Positions 8,084-17,668 are shown, numbered from the stretch's first letter. The stretch: DNA of 64,000 nt from Gimesia sp. (GCF_040219335.1 NZ_JAVJSQ010000014.1:124001-188000), one strand, 5' to 3'. The notes: generated from the letters alone by a model not told the origin. A program made the numbers and translations.

Positions 8084-9715
8084 ATGATCTATCATAAATC
8101 CAAGGTGCTCATTGTCGACGACTCAGAAGTCGTACGGCATATCCTCTCCAAAGCCCTGACGCCGGAAGGTTACACAATCTATTCGGCCGTCGATGGTGAG
8201 GATGGCTGGCGTAAAATCAACGAACTGCAGCCGGACATCGTGCTGCTCGATGTGGAAATGCCGACCCGCAACGGATTTGATGTCCTCCGTGAAATCCGTA
8301 ATAACTTCAAGGCGGAAGAAATCGCAGTCATCATGGTCACCACACAGAGTGATGGCAAAGGGATTGCCCGTGCCTTTGAAGAGGGTGCCTTCGACTACAT
8401 CCCCAAACCGGCCACCGAATCGGAAATCAAGGCGCGGGTCCGCAACGCTATCCGTGCAATTCACCTCCTGCGCGAACAGAAACATCTCAGACAACAGGCC
8501 GAAGCCGCCAACCAGTCCAAGAGCGCCTTCCTGGCCAATATGAGCCATGAAATCCGTACCCCCATGACGGCCATTCTCGGCTACACCGAAATCCTGGAAC
8601 TCGAAGCCCGCACACATCAGATGCCGGAACTGTTCCTCGATTCGCTGGATACCATCCGCCGCAACGGCGGTCACCTGATGGAACTCATCAACGACATCCT
8701 GGACCTCTCCAAAATTGAAGCAGGCAAACTCGATGTCGAATCCATCGCCTGCTCACCACAGACCATTGTGGAAGAAGTCATGGAACTCGTGCAGGTCCGG
8801 GCGGAAGCTAAGGGGCTCAAGCTCGAAACAGACTTCAAGTTCCCCCTGCCCGCGCAAATTCATTCCGACCCGACCCGCATCCGCCAGATTCTGATCAACC
8901 TCATTGGCAATGCGATCAAGTTTACGGAAGTCGGCACCATTCGACTGGAAACCGAACTCCTGCAGGCACCTTACGAAGAGCCTCAAATCCAATTCACGAT
9001 CGTCGATCAGGGTATCGGCATGACGGAAGCGCAGATGACAAATCTGTTCCGTCCCTTCAGCCAGGCCGATTCGTCCACTTCACGCAAGTACGGGGGAACC
9101 GGACTGGGACTGACCATCTGCAAACGACTGGCCAACATCCTCGGCGGTGACATCTCCGTTCAGAGCGAACTTAACCAGGGTTCCCGTTTCTCCGCGACCG
9201 TGCGGACAGGCAGTCTGGCAGAAATCGAACTCATCCACGAACTTCTCGATACAAATGTAATTTCAGCGACAGCTGGAGCAGACAATAAAACAGCGTCTGT
9301 GGAAGAAGAATTCCCGCTGCGTGGTAAACATGTTCTGCTGGCAGAAGACGGCCCGGATAACCAGAAGCTGATCTCCTTTATCCTCAAGAAAGCGGGCGCT
9401 GAAGTGTGCCTGGCCGCAAATGGTGAAGAGGCTTACCAGGCCGCGATCCAGGAGATGGAACGAGGCGCACTCTTCGATGTGATCCTCATGGACATGCAGA
9501 TGCCCATTCTCGACGGCTACAGTGCCACACGCAAAGTCCGCGACGTTGGTTACACAGGCCCAATCATCTCACTCACGGCCAACGCGATGGAAGGCGACCG
9601 GGAGAAATGTCTGGCCGTCGGCTGTAACGATCATATCACCAAACCCATTGATCGTCGGCAACTCGTCGAGATGATTTCCGAAATCGCTGAGTCCTCCGAG
9701 CTCTGTCTTTCCTGA
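8084..9715 (+). CDS. Hybrid sensor kinase, REC-HisKA-HATPase-REC
   Basis: A 543-residue cytosolic two-component protein. Receiver 1 covers residues 5-122 with phosphoacceptor D56 and K108. A short coiled coil leads to HisKA, with H155 in NMSHEIRTPMTAIL. The HATPase domain shows NLIGNAIKFTE, DQGIGM, and the GGTGLGLTICKRL lid. Receiver 2 begins near residue 409 (GKHVLLAEDGPDNQKL) and has its acceptor Asp in VILMDMQMP. There is no transmembrane or sensor domain, so input must come through the first receiver. It is monocistronic; a terminator follows at 9733-9784. Output partner unknown. Confidence 0.93.
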   Translation: MIYHKSKVLIVDDSEVVRHILSKALTPEGYTIYSAVDGEDGWRKINELQPDIVLLDVEMPTRNGFDVLREIRNNFKAEEIAVIMVTTQSDGKGIARAFEEGAFDYIPKPATESEIKARVRNAIRAIHLLREQKHLRQQAEAANQSKSAFLANMSHEIRTPMTAILGYTEILELEARTHQMPELFLDSLDTIRRNGGHLMELINDILDLSKIEAGKLDVESIACSPQTIVEEVMELVQVRAEAKGLKLETDFKFPLPAQIHSDPTRIRQILINLIGNAIKFTEVGTIRLETELLQAPYEEPQIQFTIVDQGIGMTEAQMTNLFRPFSQADSSTSRKYGGTGLGLTICKRLANILGGDISVQSELNQGSRFSATVRTGSLAEIELIHELLDTNVISATAGADNKTASVEEEFPLRGKHVLLAEDGPDNQKLISFILKKAGAEVCLAANGEEAYQAAIQEMERGALFDVILMDMQMPILDGYSATRKVRDVGYTGPIISLTANAMEGDREKCLAVGCNDHITKPIDRRQLVEMISEIAESSELCLS

Positions 9716-9732
9716 CAAGTCTTGATCTCAAT

Positions 9733-9784
9733 AAAAAAGCCGAGTCACCCTGGATCGCTCGCAGGGTGAACCGGCTTTTCTTGT
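9733..9784. terminator. Bidirectional intrinsic terminator
   Basis: An A-run is followed by a stem, AAGCCG.GTCACCCTG pairing with CAGGGTGAACCGGCTT around a GATCGCTCG loop, and then a T-rich tail. It lies between the convergent genes ending at 9715 and 9798 and can serve both strands. Confidence 0.85.
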
Positions 9785-9797
9785 TTCATGCTAACTG

Positions 9798-10844
9798 CTA
9801 ATCCTTCAGCGCCGCCAGCTTCTTCAACGCCGCCTGATGCGCCTGTTGATACACGTCCTTAAGCGACACCGGCTGACCGCCGTTGGTTTTACTCTGATCC
9901 GCAGCTGACATGAACGTGTAGATCTCCATCGTCTCCGCCGGACTCACCGGAGCCTTGCCGGTCTGGAAGAATTTCACCACTTCCACCAGCAACGGTTCGT
10001 ATCCACTGAAACTGCCAATCGGGGCAATCCCCTTACTCCCGTAGACAGTCCCGCCGTATCCTCCCTGGTAACCGTTGTTCTCTTTTCTGCGTCCGCGGAA
10101 CGTGCCGATCCGCCCGTCTTTCCACGTCCCTACTGCCAGATCCGTATTCGGCGTATTGATGCGGACCACCGTTTCACAACCCGGCCCCATGATCGTATAC
10201 AGCGTCTCAACGCCGTGAATCCCATACCAGTAAAAATCGGGATGGGTACTTTCCATAGGACAGGGACTGTAAGCATCACAGCCAATGATCTCACCCACCA
10301 CACCGCTGTTAATCTTCTTCGCACCATCGGTGTATCGCAGTGATGAAGAACTGAAGACCGGGGTCTTGTACTGTTTCGCCGCTTCATAAATGGCAATCAC
10401 ATCCGTCAGATCACCGGCGACCGGCTTGTCGACAAACAGAGGCTTCCCCGCTTTGAGCACGGGCAGTGCCTGCTCGAGGTGCACGCGACCATCGTTGCTC
10501 TCCAGTAGCACCACATCGACCTCGTCCAGCAACGCTTCAATACTGGGTACGATCTTTACCCCCTGTGCCGTCACCTGCTCTGTGATCTGGGGAACGGATT
10601 CCACGCTCTCCTTGATGTCTCGACTCCCCCGCGGATAAGCGGCGACCACGCGACAGGCTTTGAACTCAGGAAACTTCGGCTCCGCGCTGTTCAAAATTTT
10701 GGTGAAGTTGCTCGCATGCGAAGTATCCAGGCCAATGATGCCGATCTTCAGCGGCTTTGTTTCCTCCGCAAATAAAACCTGCGTCACACAACAACAAAGG
10801 ACCAGACAGACAGCCACACACAGGTAACCACGTAACAACGTCAT
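9798..10844 (-). CDS. Secreted Gfo/Idh/MocA family oxidoreductase
   Basis: A 348-residue protein with an N-terminal signal peptide (hydrophobic core through about residue 25, cleavage near VLFA-EE). The Rossmann half opens with KIGIIGLDTSHASNF, carries the DVVLLESNDGRVHLEQALPVLKAGKPLFVDKP segment typical of Gfo/Idh/MocA proteins with the conserved K-P pair, then the alpha/beta substrate domain. Planctomycetes export many such proteins, often for carbohydrate conversion; the substrate is unknown. Its ATG overlaps the TGA of the upstream VOC-like gene (ATGA at 10841-10844), so the two are translationally coupled. Confidence 0.85.
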   Translation of the reverse strand: MTLLRGYLCVAVCLVLCCCVTQVLFAEETKPLKIGIIGLDTSHASNFTKILNSAEPKFPEFKACRVVAAYPRGSRDIKESVESVPQITEQVTAQGVKIVPSIEALLDEVDVVLLESNDGRVHLEQALPVLKAGKPLFVDKPVAGDLTDVIAIYEAAKQYKTPVFSSSSLRYTDGAKKINSGVVGEIIGCDAYSPCPMESTHPDFYWYGIHGVETLYTIMGPGCETVVRINTPNTDLAVGTWKDGRIGTFRGRRKENNGYQGGYGGTVYGSKGIAPIGSFSGYEPLLVEVVKFFQTGKAPVSPAETMEIYTFMSAADQSKTNGGQPVSLKDVYQQAHQAALKKLAALKD

Positions 10845-11185
10845 GATGTCAGTTCTCCAAATTCGGTACCCTCTGAGAACTCCATGAATTCATAGACGGC
10901 ACCATCGATCAACACAAAAACCACTTTCAGATTCTCCATCGCCTGGAACGGCCCCAGCAGAACGTGCAAGCCTTCTATTTCTTGATCGATATCCGGCACC
11001 TTAAAGGCAATGTGCGGCTGATAACGAACCGGTCCGGTGACCGGCGTATCGGGCTCGAACCTGAGATATTCGATTTTATAAGGATGCTCATTCGGGTTGG
11101 TGACATACACCTTTGTCTCTTCCACGTAGATTTCGCCCGGCTGTGGATCGTCGGTAATCACACCCACATGATGAAACTCTCGCAT
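10841..11185 (-). CDS. VOC/glyoxalase-like small protein
   Basis: A 114-residue protein opening with MREFHHVGVITDDPQ, which resembles the first strand and metal-ligand histidine of vicinal-oxygen-chelate proteins, and containing QPHIAFKVPDIDQEIEG, the usual second-half H strand. It has only one short VOC module, so it may act as a dimer. AAGGAG stands ahead of the ATG. The gene overlaps the following oxidoreductase gene by four bases and is probably co-expressed with it, which suggests action on the same metabolite. The family call is moderate; no substrate is known. Confidence 0.6.
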   Translation of the reverse strand: MREFHHVGVITDDPQPGEIYVEETKVYVTNPNEHPYKIEYLRFEPDTPVTGPVRYQPHIAFKVPDIDQEIEGLHVLLGPFQAMENLKVVFVLIDGAVYEFMEFSEGTEFGELTS

Positions 11186-11475
11186 GGCAGCTCCTTAAGC
11201 TGGGGGACTTCGAACCGGCTTCAGTCAGCCGGGTTCGCAGACATCGATTCTACCGGCACCGATGCGTCCGATCAAAGGGATGCTGCGGAAATGATGCGTT
11301 TCGGCAACATCACAGCCCGCACCTGAAACACATGATCCGCTCGATTACCGCAAAAGTCCCTGTTCCCCTCTTGTCATGCCTCGTGTTTGCCCCGCACAAT
11401 ATTTTCTCCTCTCCTCGACGAAAGACTGCCGCGAAATCACGCTTCTCCCGGATACCGTGACCACAGCCAACACCC

Positions 11476-13185
11476 ATGAATAACCTCTTACCACTGATCA
11501 TTGTCTGCTGCGCCATCGCGATTGCCATCTGCAGCCCGCACCCGACGGTCTCGATTCTGAAACCGTTCCGCTGGCTCATGCGCCGCTTTTCTGACAGTGT
11601 CACCCGGGGTGTCCTGTTCTTCTTCTGCCTGACGCTGCTGCTGGAACTCGGCATCGGTCTCTGTATCCGCATTCCCGCTCCCATGGTCCACGACGAGTTC
11701 GCATACCTGCTCGCTGCAGATACTTTTGCATCCGGCCAACTGACCAACCCCACGCATCCCCAGTGGGAACACTTCGAAAGCTTCCATATCATTCACCAGC
11801 CTACGTACCAGGCGAAATATCCACCCGCACAGGGACTGTTGCTCGCACTGGGACAAGCCACGACCGGCTATCCGATTGCTGGTGCCTGGCTCGGCATGGC
11901 CGCCGCCTGTGCTGCCATCTTCTGGATGCTCTGCGGCTGGGTCCCACGACGCTGGGCCGTGTATGGCGGCTTTCTCGCCGCGCTGAATGCGTCGTTTCTA
12001 ACCGGTTGGGGACTCTCTTACTGGGGAGGCCAGGTCGCTCTGCTCGGCGGTGCCCTGCTCTTCGGGGCACTCCCCCGTCTGAAACAAACGCCGCGCAGTT
12101 CCACGTCCCTCGCGCTCGCCATGGGTCTTGTTCTGCTCGCGAACAGTCGGCCCTACGAAGGCCTGCTGACAGCGATTCCTGTGGCCCTCGTTCTGCTGGT
12201 CTGGCTCATCGGTCATAACTCACCGGGCTGGCGCGTCGCCCTGCTGCGCTGTGTCTTACCGATGCTCCTGGTCCTGCTCCCCGCTTTTCTGTGGATGGGC
12301 TATTACAACTTCCGCGTGACGGGTAATGCATTAAAATTCCCATACCAGGTCTGGATCGAACAGTACTGGCCCCATTCCCTCGATGGTATTCTCGTCTCCA
12401 GCGAAGAAACACCCGACACGGAAAAACAGTTCCGCACGATCTACGGCTACGATCTCGACGCCTCGCCCGCGAACCAGCTGATGGAACATAAATTCGACAG
12501 CACCCGTTTCTCGCTGCCGGTCAAGCTTTTGAAATTCGATCTCGTCTATACGGGTTCCTACATGGCCGGTCTGATCTGCCTGTTGGGGGCAGGAGCTCTC
12601 TTCCGCAATCGGGCGAATCTGTTTGCAGTCGGCACCTCCGCGCTGGTCATCGCGGGAGTTCTGGCCCAGGACACCTCCGGACACCCGCACTACCTCGCCC
12701 CCATCGGCTGTCTGCTGATTCTGCTGCAGGTCCAGTGCCTCCGCTACGTGGCTGTCTGGAAACACCACTGGCGGCCCGTGGGAAGTACGTTGATCGCAAC
12801 CGCCCTCGTATTAACCGCTCTGACCACCATCGCCAGCGCCGCCTCGGGGGCCCTCCCAGCTGCAGTCGCGGAATTCCATCAATGGGCCCGCGCCCGTCAA
12901 CAGATCCTTGAACGACTGCAGTCGACACCCGGCAAGCACCTGGTGCTGGTCAACTATCACCAGAATCACAGCGTACACAAAGAATGGATTTATAACCGGG
13001 CTGACATCGACGGCGCCAAAGTCGTCTGGGCTCGGGTCCTCGAACCTGATAAAAATCAGCAACTCCTCGATTACTTCAAGGACCGCACCATCTGGATCGT
13101 GAACGGCGATGCAGCCTCTCCTGAATTGCAGCGCTATTCCGACCACCCGCACCACAAGGAACAGAAAGATCAGCCGTCGCGCTGA
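11476..13185 (+). CDS. GT39/ArnT-like integral membrane glycosyltransferase
   Basis: A 569-residue protein with many hydrophobic helices. The first luminal/periplasmic loop contains PAPMVHDEFAYLLAADTFASG, matching the D-E motif of GT-C (GT39/ArnT-type) transferases that use polyprenyl-phosphate sugars. The YQAKYPPAQGLLLALG segment is also typical. The final about 130 residues are soluble. It is followed nine bases later by a GT2 polyprenyl-phosphate sugar synthase-like gene and then a methyltransferase. The set would charge a lipid carrier, move the sugar to the outside, and transfer it. The acceptor is not known. Confidence 0.7.
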   Translation: MNNLLPLIIVCCAIAIAICSPHPTVSILKPFRWLMRRFSDSVTRGVLFFFCLTLLLELGIGLCIRIPAPMVHDEFAYLLAADTFASGQLTNPTHPQWEHFESFHIIHQPTYQAKYPPAQGLLLALGQATTGYPIAGAWLGMAAACAAIFWMLCGWVPRRWAVYGGFLAALNASFLTGWGLSYWGGQVALLGGALLFGALPRLKQTPRSSTSLALAMGLVLLANSRPYEGLLTAIPVALVLLVWLIGHNSPGWRVALLRCVLPMLLVLLPAFLWMGYYNFRVTGNALKFPYQVWIEQYWPHSLDGILVSSEETPDTEKQFRTIYGYDLDASPANQLMEHKFDSTRFSLPVKLLKFDLVYTGSYMAGLICLLGAGALFRNRANLFAVGTSALVIAGVLAQDTSGHPHYLAPIGCLLILLQVQCLRYVAVWKHHWRPVGSTLIATALVLTALTTIASAASGALPAAVAEFHQWARARQQILERLQSTPGKHLVLVNYHQNHSVHKEWIYNRADIDGAKVVWARVLEPDKNQQLLDYFKDRTIWIVNGDAASPELQRYSDHPHHKEQKDQPSR

Positions 13186-13194
13186 ACCAGGCCT

Positions 13195-14070
13195 ATGTCA
13201 CTGCAACCATTCACCGTCATCGTTCCCCTGTATAACGAAGCCGCAGCGCTGCCGGCGGCGATCGTCGACCTGGAAACCATCCTGGCTGAAACGGGACCGC
13301 ACGAACTGATCGTAGTCGATGATGGCTCGACCGACGGTTCTTCCGCAGCCCTCAAGGCCCTCCGCGAAACACACCCCGATCTCAAGCTGTTCCACCACGA
13401 AACGAACCAGGGCTACGGTGCTGCGCTGAAAACAGGAATCCGCCACGCGAGCCATGACTGGATCGTGATTACCGACGCGGACGGCACCTACCCCAATGCA
13501 CGGATCAAAGACCTGCTCGCCCACATGGATCAATACGACATGGTGGTCGGCTCGCGCACTGCAGATGACGTCGAGTATTCCACGCTGCGAAAACTGCCGA
13601 AATTCTTCCTCAGGCACTACGCTTCCTGGATCGCCGGCCGAAACATCCCCGACTTGAATTCCGGGCTCCGTGTCTTTCGTCGCAGCCTCGCGGAAAAGTT
13701 CCTGGGACTGCTGCCGGACGGGTTCAGTTTCACCACAACAATCACGCTCGCCCATCTCACGAACCAGTACACCGTACATTACGAACCGATCGGCTACGCC
13801 CGCCGTATCGGCAAATCCAAAATACAACCGATCCGTGATACCCTCCGTTTCCTGCAGCTGATCATCCGCCTGGGCGTCTATTTCGCCCCTCTCAAAGTCT
13901 TCGGCCCCTTTGCCGTCATTCAGCTGATCGCCTTTTCGATTTCGATCTGTTACGACGTATTCGTCTTACAGAACATCACCGACAAATCGGTCATGCTGCT
14001 GATGTTCGGCATGAACACTGCGTTTTTCGCCCTGCTCGCAGATATGATCGATAAACGCTGCCAGAAGTAG
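13195..14070 (+). CDS. GT2 glycosyltransferase, polyprenyl-phosphate sugar synthase-like
   Basis: A 291-residue GT-A enzyme. Motifs are VIVPLYNEAAALP at the start, LIVVDDGSTDGS, NQGYGAALKTGI, the metal-binding DADGTYP near residues 97-103, and GSRTADDVEY. Two hydrophobic helices lie at the C-terminus (about residues 225-285). This layout is that of dolichol/undecaprenyl-phosphate mannose or glucose synthases. It stands nine bases after the GT39-like gene, so it probably makes that enzyme's donor. Sugar identity cannot be read. Confidence 0.85.
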   Translation: MSLQPFTVIVPLYNEAAALPAAIVDLETILAETGPHELIVVDDGSTDGSSAALKALRETHPDLKLFHHETNQGYGAALKTGIRHASHDWIVITDADGTYPNARIKDLLAHMDQYDMVVGSRTADDVEYSTLRKLPKFFLRHYASWIAGRNIPDLNSGLRVFRRSLAEKFLGLLPDGFSFTTTITLAHLTNQYTVHYEPIGYARRIGKSKIQPIRDTLRFLQLIIRLGVYFAPLKVFGPFAVIQLIAFSISICYDVFVLQNITDKSVMLLMFGMNTAFFALLADMIDKRCQK

Positions 14071-14115
14071 TTACCTCGTTCCCTGTTGAGAAATGCAGAT
14101 CCGTCACGCTGAATC

Positions 14116-14940
14116 ATGAACGATCAAAGCCCACACGACAATTTGAACCATCTCCCCACGGGAGAGCAGCCTACAGACCACGCTACGCGTGACCGGGAAC
14201 TGTTCGACCGCATCGCAGGCGAGTATTGTCGTAAGGACCTGCTCCCCGCCTCGCGCGCTGCGCGGCGTCACCGCCTGTTGCAAACCCTGCAGGCCGTCCC
14301 CTGCTCCCAAAACGCGGCAGTACTGGAAGTCGGCTGCGGGGCGGGCTTCGCCGCCCAATACCTGCAAGGCCACATTGGTGACTACTGTGGCGTCGATTAC
14401 TCGACTAACCTGATTGCATATGCTCGCGAGTTTAACGGGGGACCGGGCATTCAATTCGTGGCACAGAACATTCAGGAGTTCCAACCGGGGCGCTCGTTCG
14501 ACTTGATTTTTGCCATCGGCCTGCTGCACCACCTCGACAATCTCGATGCGACACTCGCAGCACTGATCCAACTGTTGAAACCGGGAGGCTGGCTTGTCGC
14601 CAATGAACCGCAGCCCGCTAACCCGGTGATCTCCTTCGCCCGCACGATCCGCAAACGCATTGACGCGAACTACTCCTCCGATCAACGGGAACTCTCGTCA
14701 GCCGAACTGCAGGCGGCCTGCAGCCGCGCCGGTCTCACAAACATCCGTCTGCGCCCCCAGGGACTGTTTTCAACCCCCTTCGCCGAAGTCCCTCTCTCTC
14801 CACAGTGGCTCACCACACCCTGTGCGAAACTGGCCTGCTTGACCGACGGCTGCCTGGAGCACCTGCCCGCCTGGCTCTTGAATCGGCTGACCTGGAACCT
14901 GATCATCGCCGGCCAGAAGCCTGAGTCCTCCCTTGATTGA
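14116..14940 (+). CDS. Class I SAM-dependent methyltransferase
   Basis: A 274-residue protein with the SAM-binding fold: motif I VLEVGCGAGFAAQYL near residues 72-86, an acidic GVDYSTNLI post-I, FDLIFAIGLLHHLDN (motif II region), and LLKPGGWLVANEP (motif III). The C-terminal 80 residues carry a substrate lid without recognisable family marks. It is the third gene of the glycosyltransferase unit, 45 bases after the GT2 gene, suggesting methylation of a sugar or a lipid-linked intermediate. Direct evidence for the substrate is absent. Confidence 0.82.
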   Translation: MNDQSPHDNLNHLPTGEQPTDHATRDRELFDRIAGEYCRKDLLPASRAARRHRLLQTLQAVPCSQNAAVLEVGCGAGFAAQYLQGHIGDYCGVDYSTNLIAYAREFNGGPGIQFVAQNIQEFQPGRSFDLIFAIGLLHHLDNLDATLAALIQLLKPGGWLVANEPQPANPVISFARTIRKRIDANYSSDQRELSSAELQAACSRAGLTNIRLRPQGLFSTPFAEVPLSPQWLTTPCAKLACLTDGCLEHLPAWLLNRLTWNLIIAGQKPESSLD

Positions 14941-15047
14941 GAAAATCTCCGCTGCACGGTAACCGTGTATCCTTTACAGCCACAGCGAAAATGAAGACAC
15001 TGAAATCCTCTGAGTTTTCAAAGTGACCGTGGTAAGAGGAGACTGTG

Positions 15048-16112
15048 ATGGAACAATTGAAAGTCGGCATTATCGGAGCCGGAGGCATCGCTGCCAAAAT
15101 GCATCTGCCGGAACTGCAGACCGTGAGCAACTGTGACGTCCTGATGCTCGCCGGCCGCAAACAGTCCCGCCTCGAAGTCCTCTGTCGCAAATTCAACGTT
15201 CCCGAATGGACCCACAATTACCAGGACATTATCGACGACGAACGCATCAACGCCGTCGCCATCGCTCTGCCCCATCCGCTGCACGTCGAATGGGGCCTCA
15301 AAGCCATCCAGGCCGGCAAGCATGTCTATATGCAAAAGCCACTCAGCACATCCATGGACGAAGCTGACGCGTTTGTGGAAGAGACCGCCAACCACAATCA
15401 GACAGTACTCGCCCTCCCCTACATGTCCAACCCGCAGGTGCTGGCCACCCGCAATTATATTCAGGATGACAAACTCGGTTCGATCTCCTCGGCCCAGGCC
15501 CGCGCCAGTCATGGGGGACCGGAAGTCTATTACGCCGGCATTCAACAGATCCTCGAAGAAAAGCCGTCCGACGACCTCTGGTTCTTCGACACCGACAAGG
15601 CCGACGTCGGCGCCCTGTTCGATATGGGCGTCTATGCCATCGCGAACCTGGTCGGCACCGTAGGCGCAGTGAAATCGATCACCGCGAAACTGACGACCGT
15701 CGCCAAGCCGACCCGCCTGGAAGACACAGCGTCGATGATCCTCGAATTCGAAAACGGCGCTCTCGGCACCGCGCAGACCGGCTGGTGCGATGCCGCCCGG
15801 ACCTACGAATTTTCCGTGCATGGCACCCGGGGCAAAATCGTCAGTTGTCGTCAGCCCAAACTGCTCAGTTATTTTTACCCCAGTTCGGACGTCGATGAAG
15901 ATCTGCCGCTCGTCGAAGAATCGATCGACCTCTCGACCTATCCCGTGCAGAATTCGCACCAGCACTGGGCTGCCTGCATCCGCCAGGGAATCCAGCCCCC
16001 GCTGTCGAACGCCGCCACAGCCCGGCACGTGACCGAAATCCTGCTCGCCGCCCTCAAATCCTCCCGGGAAAACCGGACGGTGGACATCCAGTCCCGCCTC
16101 ACGATTTACTGA
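15048..16112 (+). CDS. Gfo/Idh/MocA family oxidoreductase (cytosolic)
   Basis: A 354-residue NAD(P)-dependent oxidoreductase. The Rossmann motif is KVGIIGAGGIAAKMHLPEL, followed by AVAIALPHPLHVEWGLKAIQAGKHVYMQKPLS with the conserved K-P pair. The C-terminal domain includes GALFDMGVYAIANLVG, the usual D...H/Y substrate region. There is no signal peptide, unlike the paralogue at 9798-10844. GAGGAG (15036-15041) is six bases from the ATG at 15048; a GTG at 15045 is possible. Likely acts on a sugar or inositol derivative; substrate unknown. It stands alone. Confidence 0.85.
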   Translation: MEQLKVGIIGAGGIAAKMHLPELQTVSNCDVLMLAGRKQSRLEVLCRKFNVPEWTHNYQDIIDDERINAVAIALPHPLHVEWGLKAIQAGKHVYMQKPLSTSMDEADAFVEETANHNQTVLALPYMSNPQVLATRNYIQDDKLGSISSAQARASHGGPEVYYAGIQQILEEKPSDDLWFFDTDKADVGALFDMGVYAIANLVGTVGAVKSITAKLTTVAKPTRLEDTASMILEFENGALGTAQTGWCDAARTYEFSVHGTRGKIVSCRQPKLLSYFYPSSDVDEDLPLVEESIDLSTYPVQNSHQHWAACIRQGIQPPLSNAATARHVTEILLAALKSSRENRTVDIQSRLTIY

Positions 16113-16283
16113 AATCCAATCCGATTCCGGCGGGATTTTGCCGATTTTGGCAGACTCAGCCGCCGGTACGGTGTCGTTTAAACGCCCGGTTGACTATAAA
16201 TGGCTGTTGGCAGATTGCATGCCTCTGCCTGCCCCTGATCTCATATTTCAATTCTCTTTTGATACTTGCTGGGAGTGTTTCCG

Positions 16284-17192
16284 ATGACGGAGCGGTCTGA
16301 ACTCGTTGAACAGCTTCGCTGGAAAAAAGTTCCTGTTCTCAATGACGGGTTTGTCTGCCTGGTCGACGTGATGGGCGACGACAGCTCAATTGTCCAGGCA
16401 GCCCGCGTCAGCTACGGAGAAGGGACCAAACGCGTCTCCGACGACCGCACGCTGATCCGCTATCTCATGCGTCATCGTCACAGCACCCCCTTCGAAATGG
16501 CGGAATTGAAGTTTCTCGTGCGTGTTCCCATGGACTGCTGGCGCCAGTGGATCCGGCATCGGACCGCGAATGTCAACGAGTACAGCACCCGGTATTCGGT
16601 CGCTATTGACTCTGCTCAGACGACGCTTCCCGGCGAATGGCGAACCCAGGCCACCTCGAACCGGCAGGGCAGTGATGCCCCACTGTCCGAGGATGTCGGC
16701 ACTCAGCTGACTGCGGAAGAAACCGAATTTCAGGAAAAGGCCCGCGCCGTCTACGAAGCCCGCCTCGAAGCCGGCGTCGCCCGTGAACAGGCTCGCAAAG
16801 ACCTGCCCCTGGCAACTTACACCGAAGCCTACTGGAAAATTGATTTACATAACCTGATTCACTTCCTGAGTTTACGCATGGATTCGCATGCACAGTGGGA
16901 GATTCAGGAATACTCGCGGGCCATCGGCGAACAGATCGTCAAACCCCTGTTCCCCGTCGTCTGGGAAGCTTTTGAAGACTATCGCCAGGGAGCCATGTTC
17001 CTGACCCGCCTCGATAAAGGGGTCATCGAACGCCTGATGAGCCGGGCCGCTGAAAAGTCTCTGGCACCGCCCTTCTCGTCCGAACTCTTCCTCGAAGTGC
17101 AGGATGAGACCTGGAAATCGCTCAAACGCAGCCGGGAACGGGACGAATGTCAGTCCAAACTGGAGCGGATGGGGATCCTCAAAGCCGAATAG
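16284..17192 (+). CDS. thyX: Flavin-dependent thymidylate synthase ThyX
   Basis: Makes dTMP from dUMP using methylenetetrahydrofolate and FAD/NADPH. The ThyX signature RHRx7S is present as RHRTANVNEYS at residues 91-101, with RVSYGEGTKRVSDDRTLIRYLMRHRHSTPFEM ahead of it reduced here to its features: a substrate-binding RxSYG and the HSTPFE segment. Length (302 residues) exceeds the usual about 220-250 because of an insert at about residues 112-150 and a C-terminal extension rich in charged residues. The ATG at 16284 follows GGGAG at eight bases; an upstream TTG at 16266 is less likely. ThyX in place of ThyA fits planctomycetes. Confidence 0.95.
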   Translation: MTERSELVEQLRWKKVPVLNDGFVCLVDVMGDDSSIVQAARVSYGEGTKRVSDDRTLIRYLMRHRHSTPFEMAELKFLVRVPMDCWRQWIRHRTANVNEYSTRYSVAIDSAQTTLPGEWRTQATSNRQGSDAPLSEDVGTQLTAEETEFQEKARAVYEARLEAGVAREQARKDLPLATYTEAYWKIDLHNLIHFLSLRMDSHAQWEIQEYSRAIGEQIVKPLFPVVWEAFEDYRQGAMFLTRLDKGVIERLMSRAAEKSLAPPFSSELFLEVQDETWKSLKRSRERDECQSKLERMGILKAE

Positions 17193-17446
17193 ACGTGCTC
17201 GTCTGAACACTTTCAGCAGGAAATTCATTGAGTATTTTTCGCGGTTGGCTTTGCAGAACTTGATGGGTTTGTTATCTTTATCGGTCCCGCTCTGTAGCGC
17301 GAGGTCCCTTTGTGCGACCCGTTACAGTCGAATTCGTCTGAATTCTCATCTCAGATGAGACCGATTGATATTTAAGTAGATCCCGATTTGAGTGGATCTG
17401 TGAACCAGACAATGACAGAAATCAGGAAAAAGAAAAGGTGATTTGA

Positions 17447-17644
17447 GTGGTTAAACTTCGGTTACGAGAAAACGAATCTATTCAGGAGGCAGTCAAACGG
17501 TTCCGCAAGATTGTTGAACACGCTGGTATCAAAAAAGAAATGCGTCGCCGCGAATACTACGAAAAGCCCAGCGATGAAAACCGAAGAAACAGACGACGTG
17601 CAGAACGGCGTGCCCGTCTCTCCCGTCTGCAGAACAATCAGTAA
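17447..17644 (+). CDS. rpsU: 30S ribosomal protein S21
   Basis: A 65-residue, strongly basic protein matching S21: [19 protein letters not shown] at the start, then the [18 protein letters not shown] helix and an arginine-rich tail. S21 sits near the mRNA exit site of the 30S subunit and helps initiation. The start is GTG at 17447 with the unusually complete anti-16S match AAGGTGAT at 17435-17442 just upstream. A leader of about 250 bases without a gene precedes it, and a strong terminator follows, so it is monocistronic. Confidence 0.95.
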   Translation: MVKLRLRENESIQEAVKRFRKIVEHAGIKKEMRRREYYEKPSDENRRNRRRAERRARLSRLQNNQ

Positions 17645-17668
17645 CCACTGAGATCTGACAATACACAA

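Noticed and set aside
11488..11856. Antisense ORF opposite the GT39-like gene
   Set aside because: The + strand frame has membrane helices and the GT-C motif; the antisense frame is a by-product of GC-rich codons.
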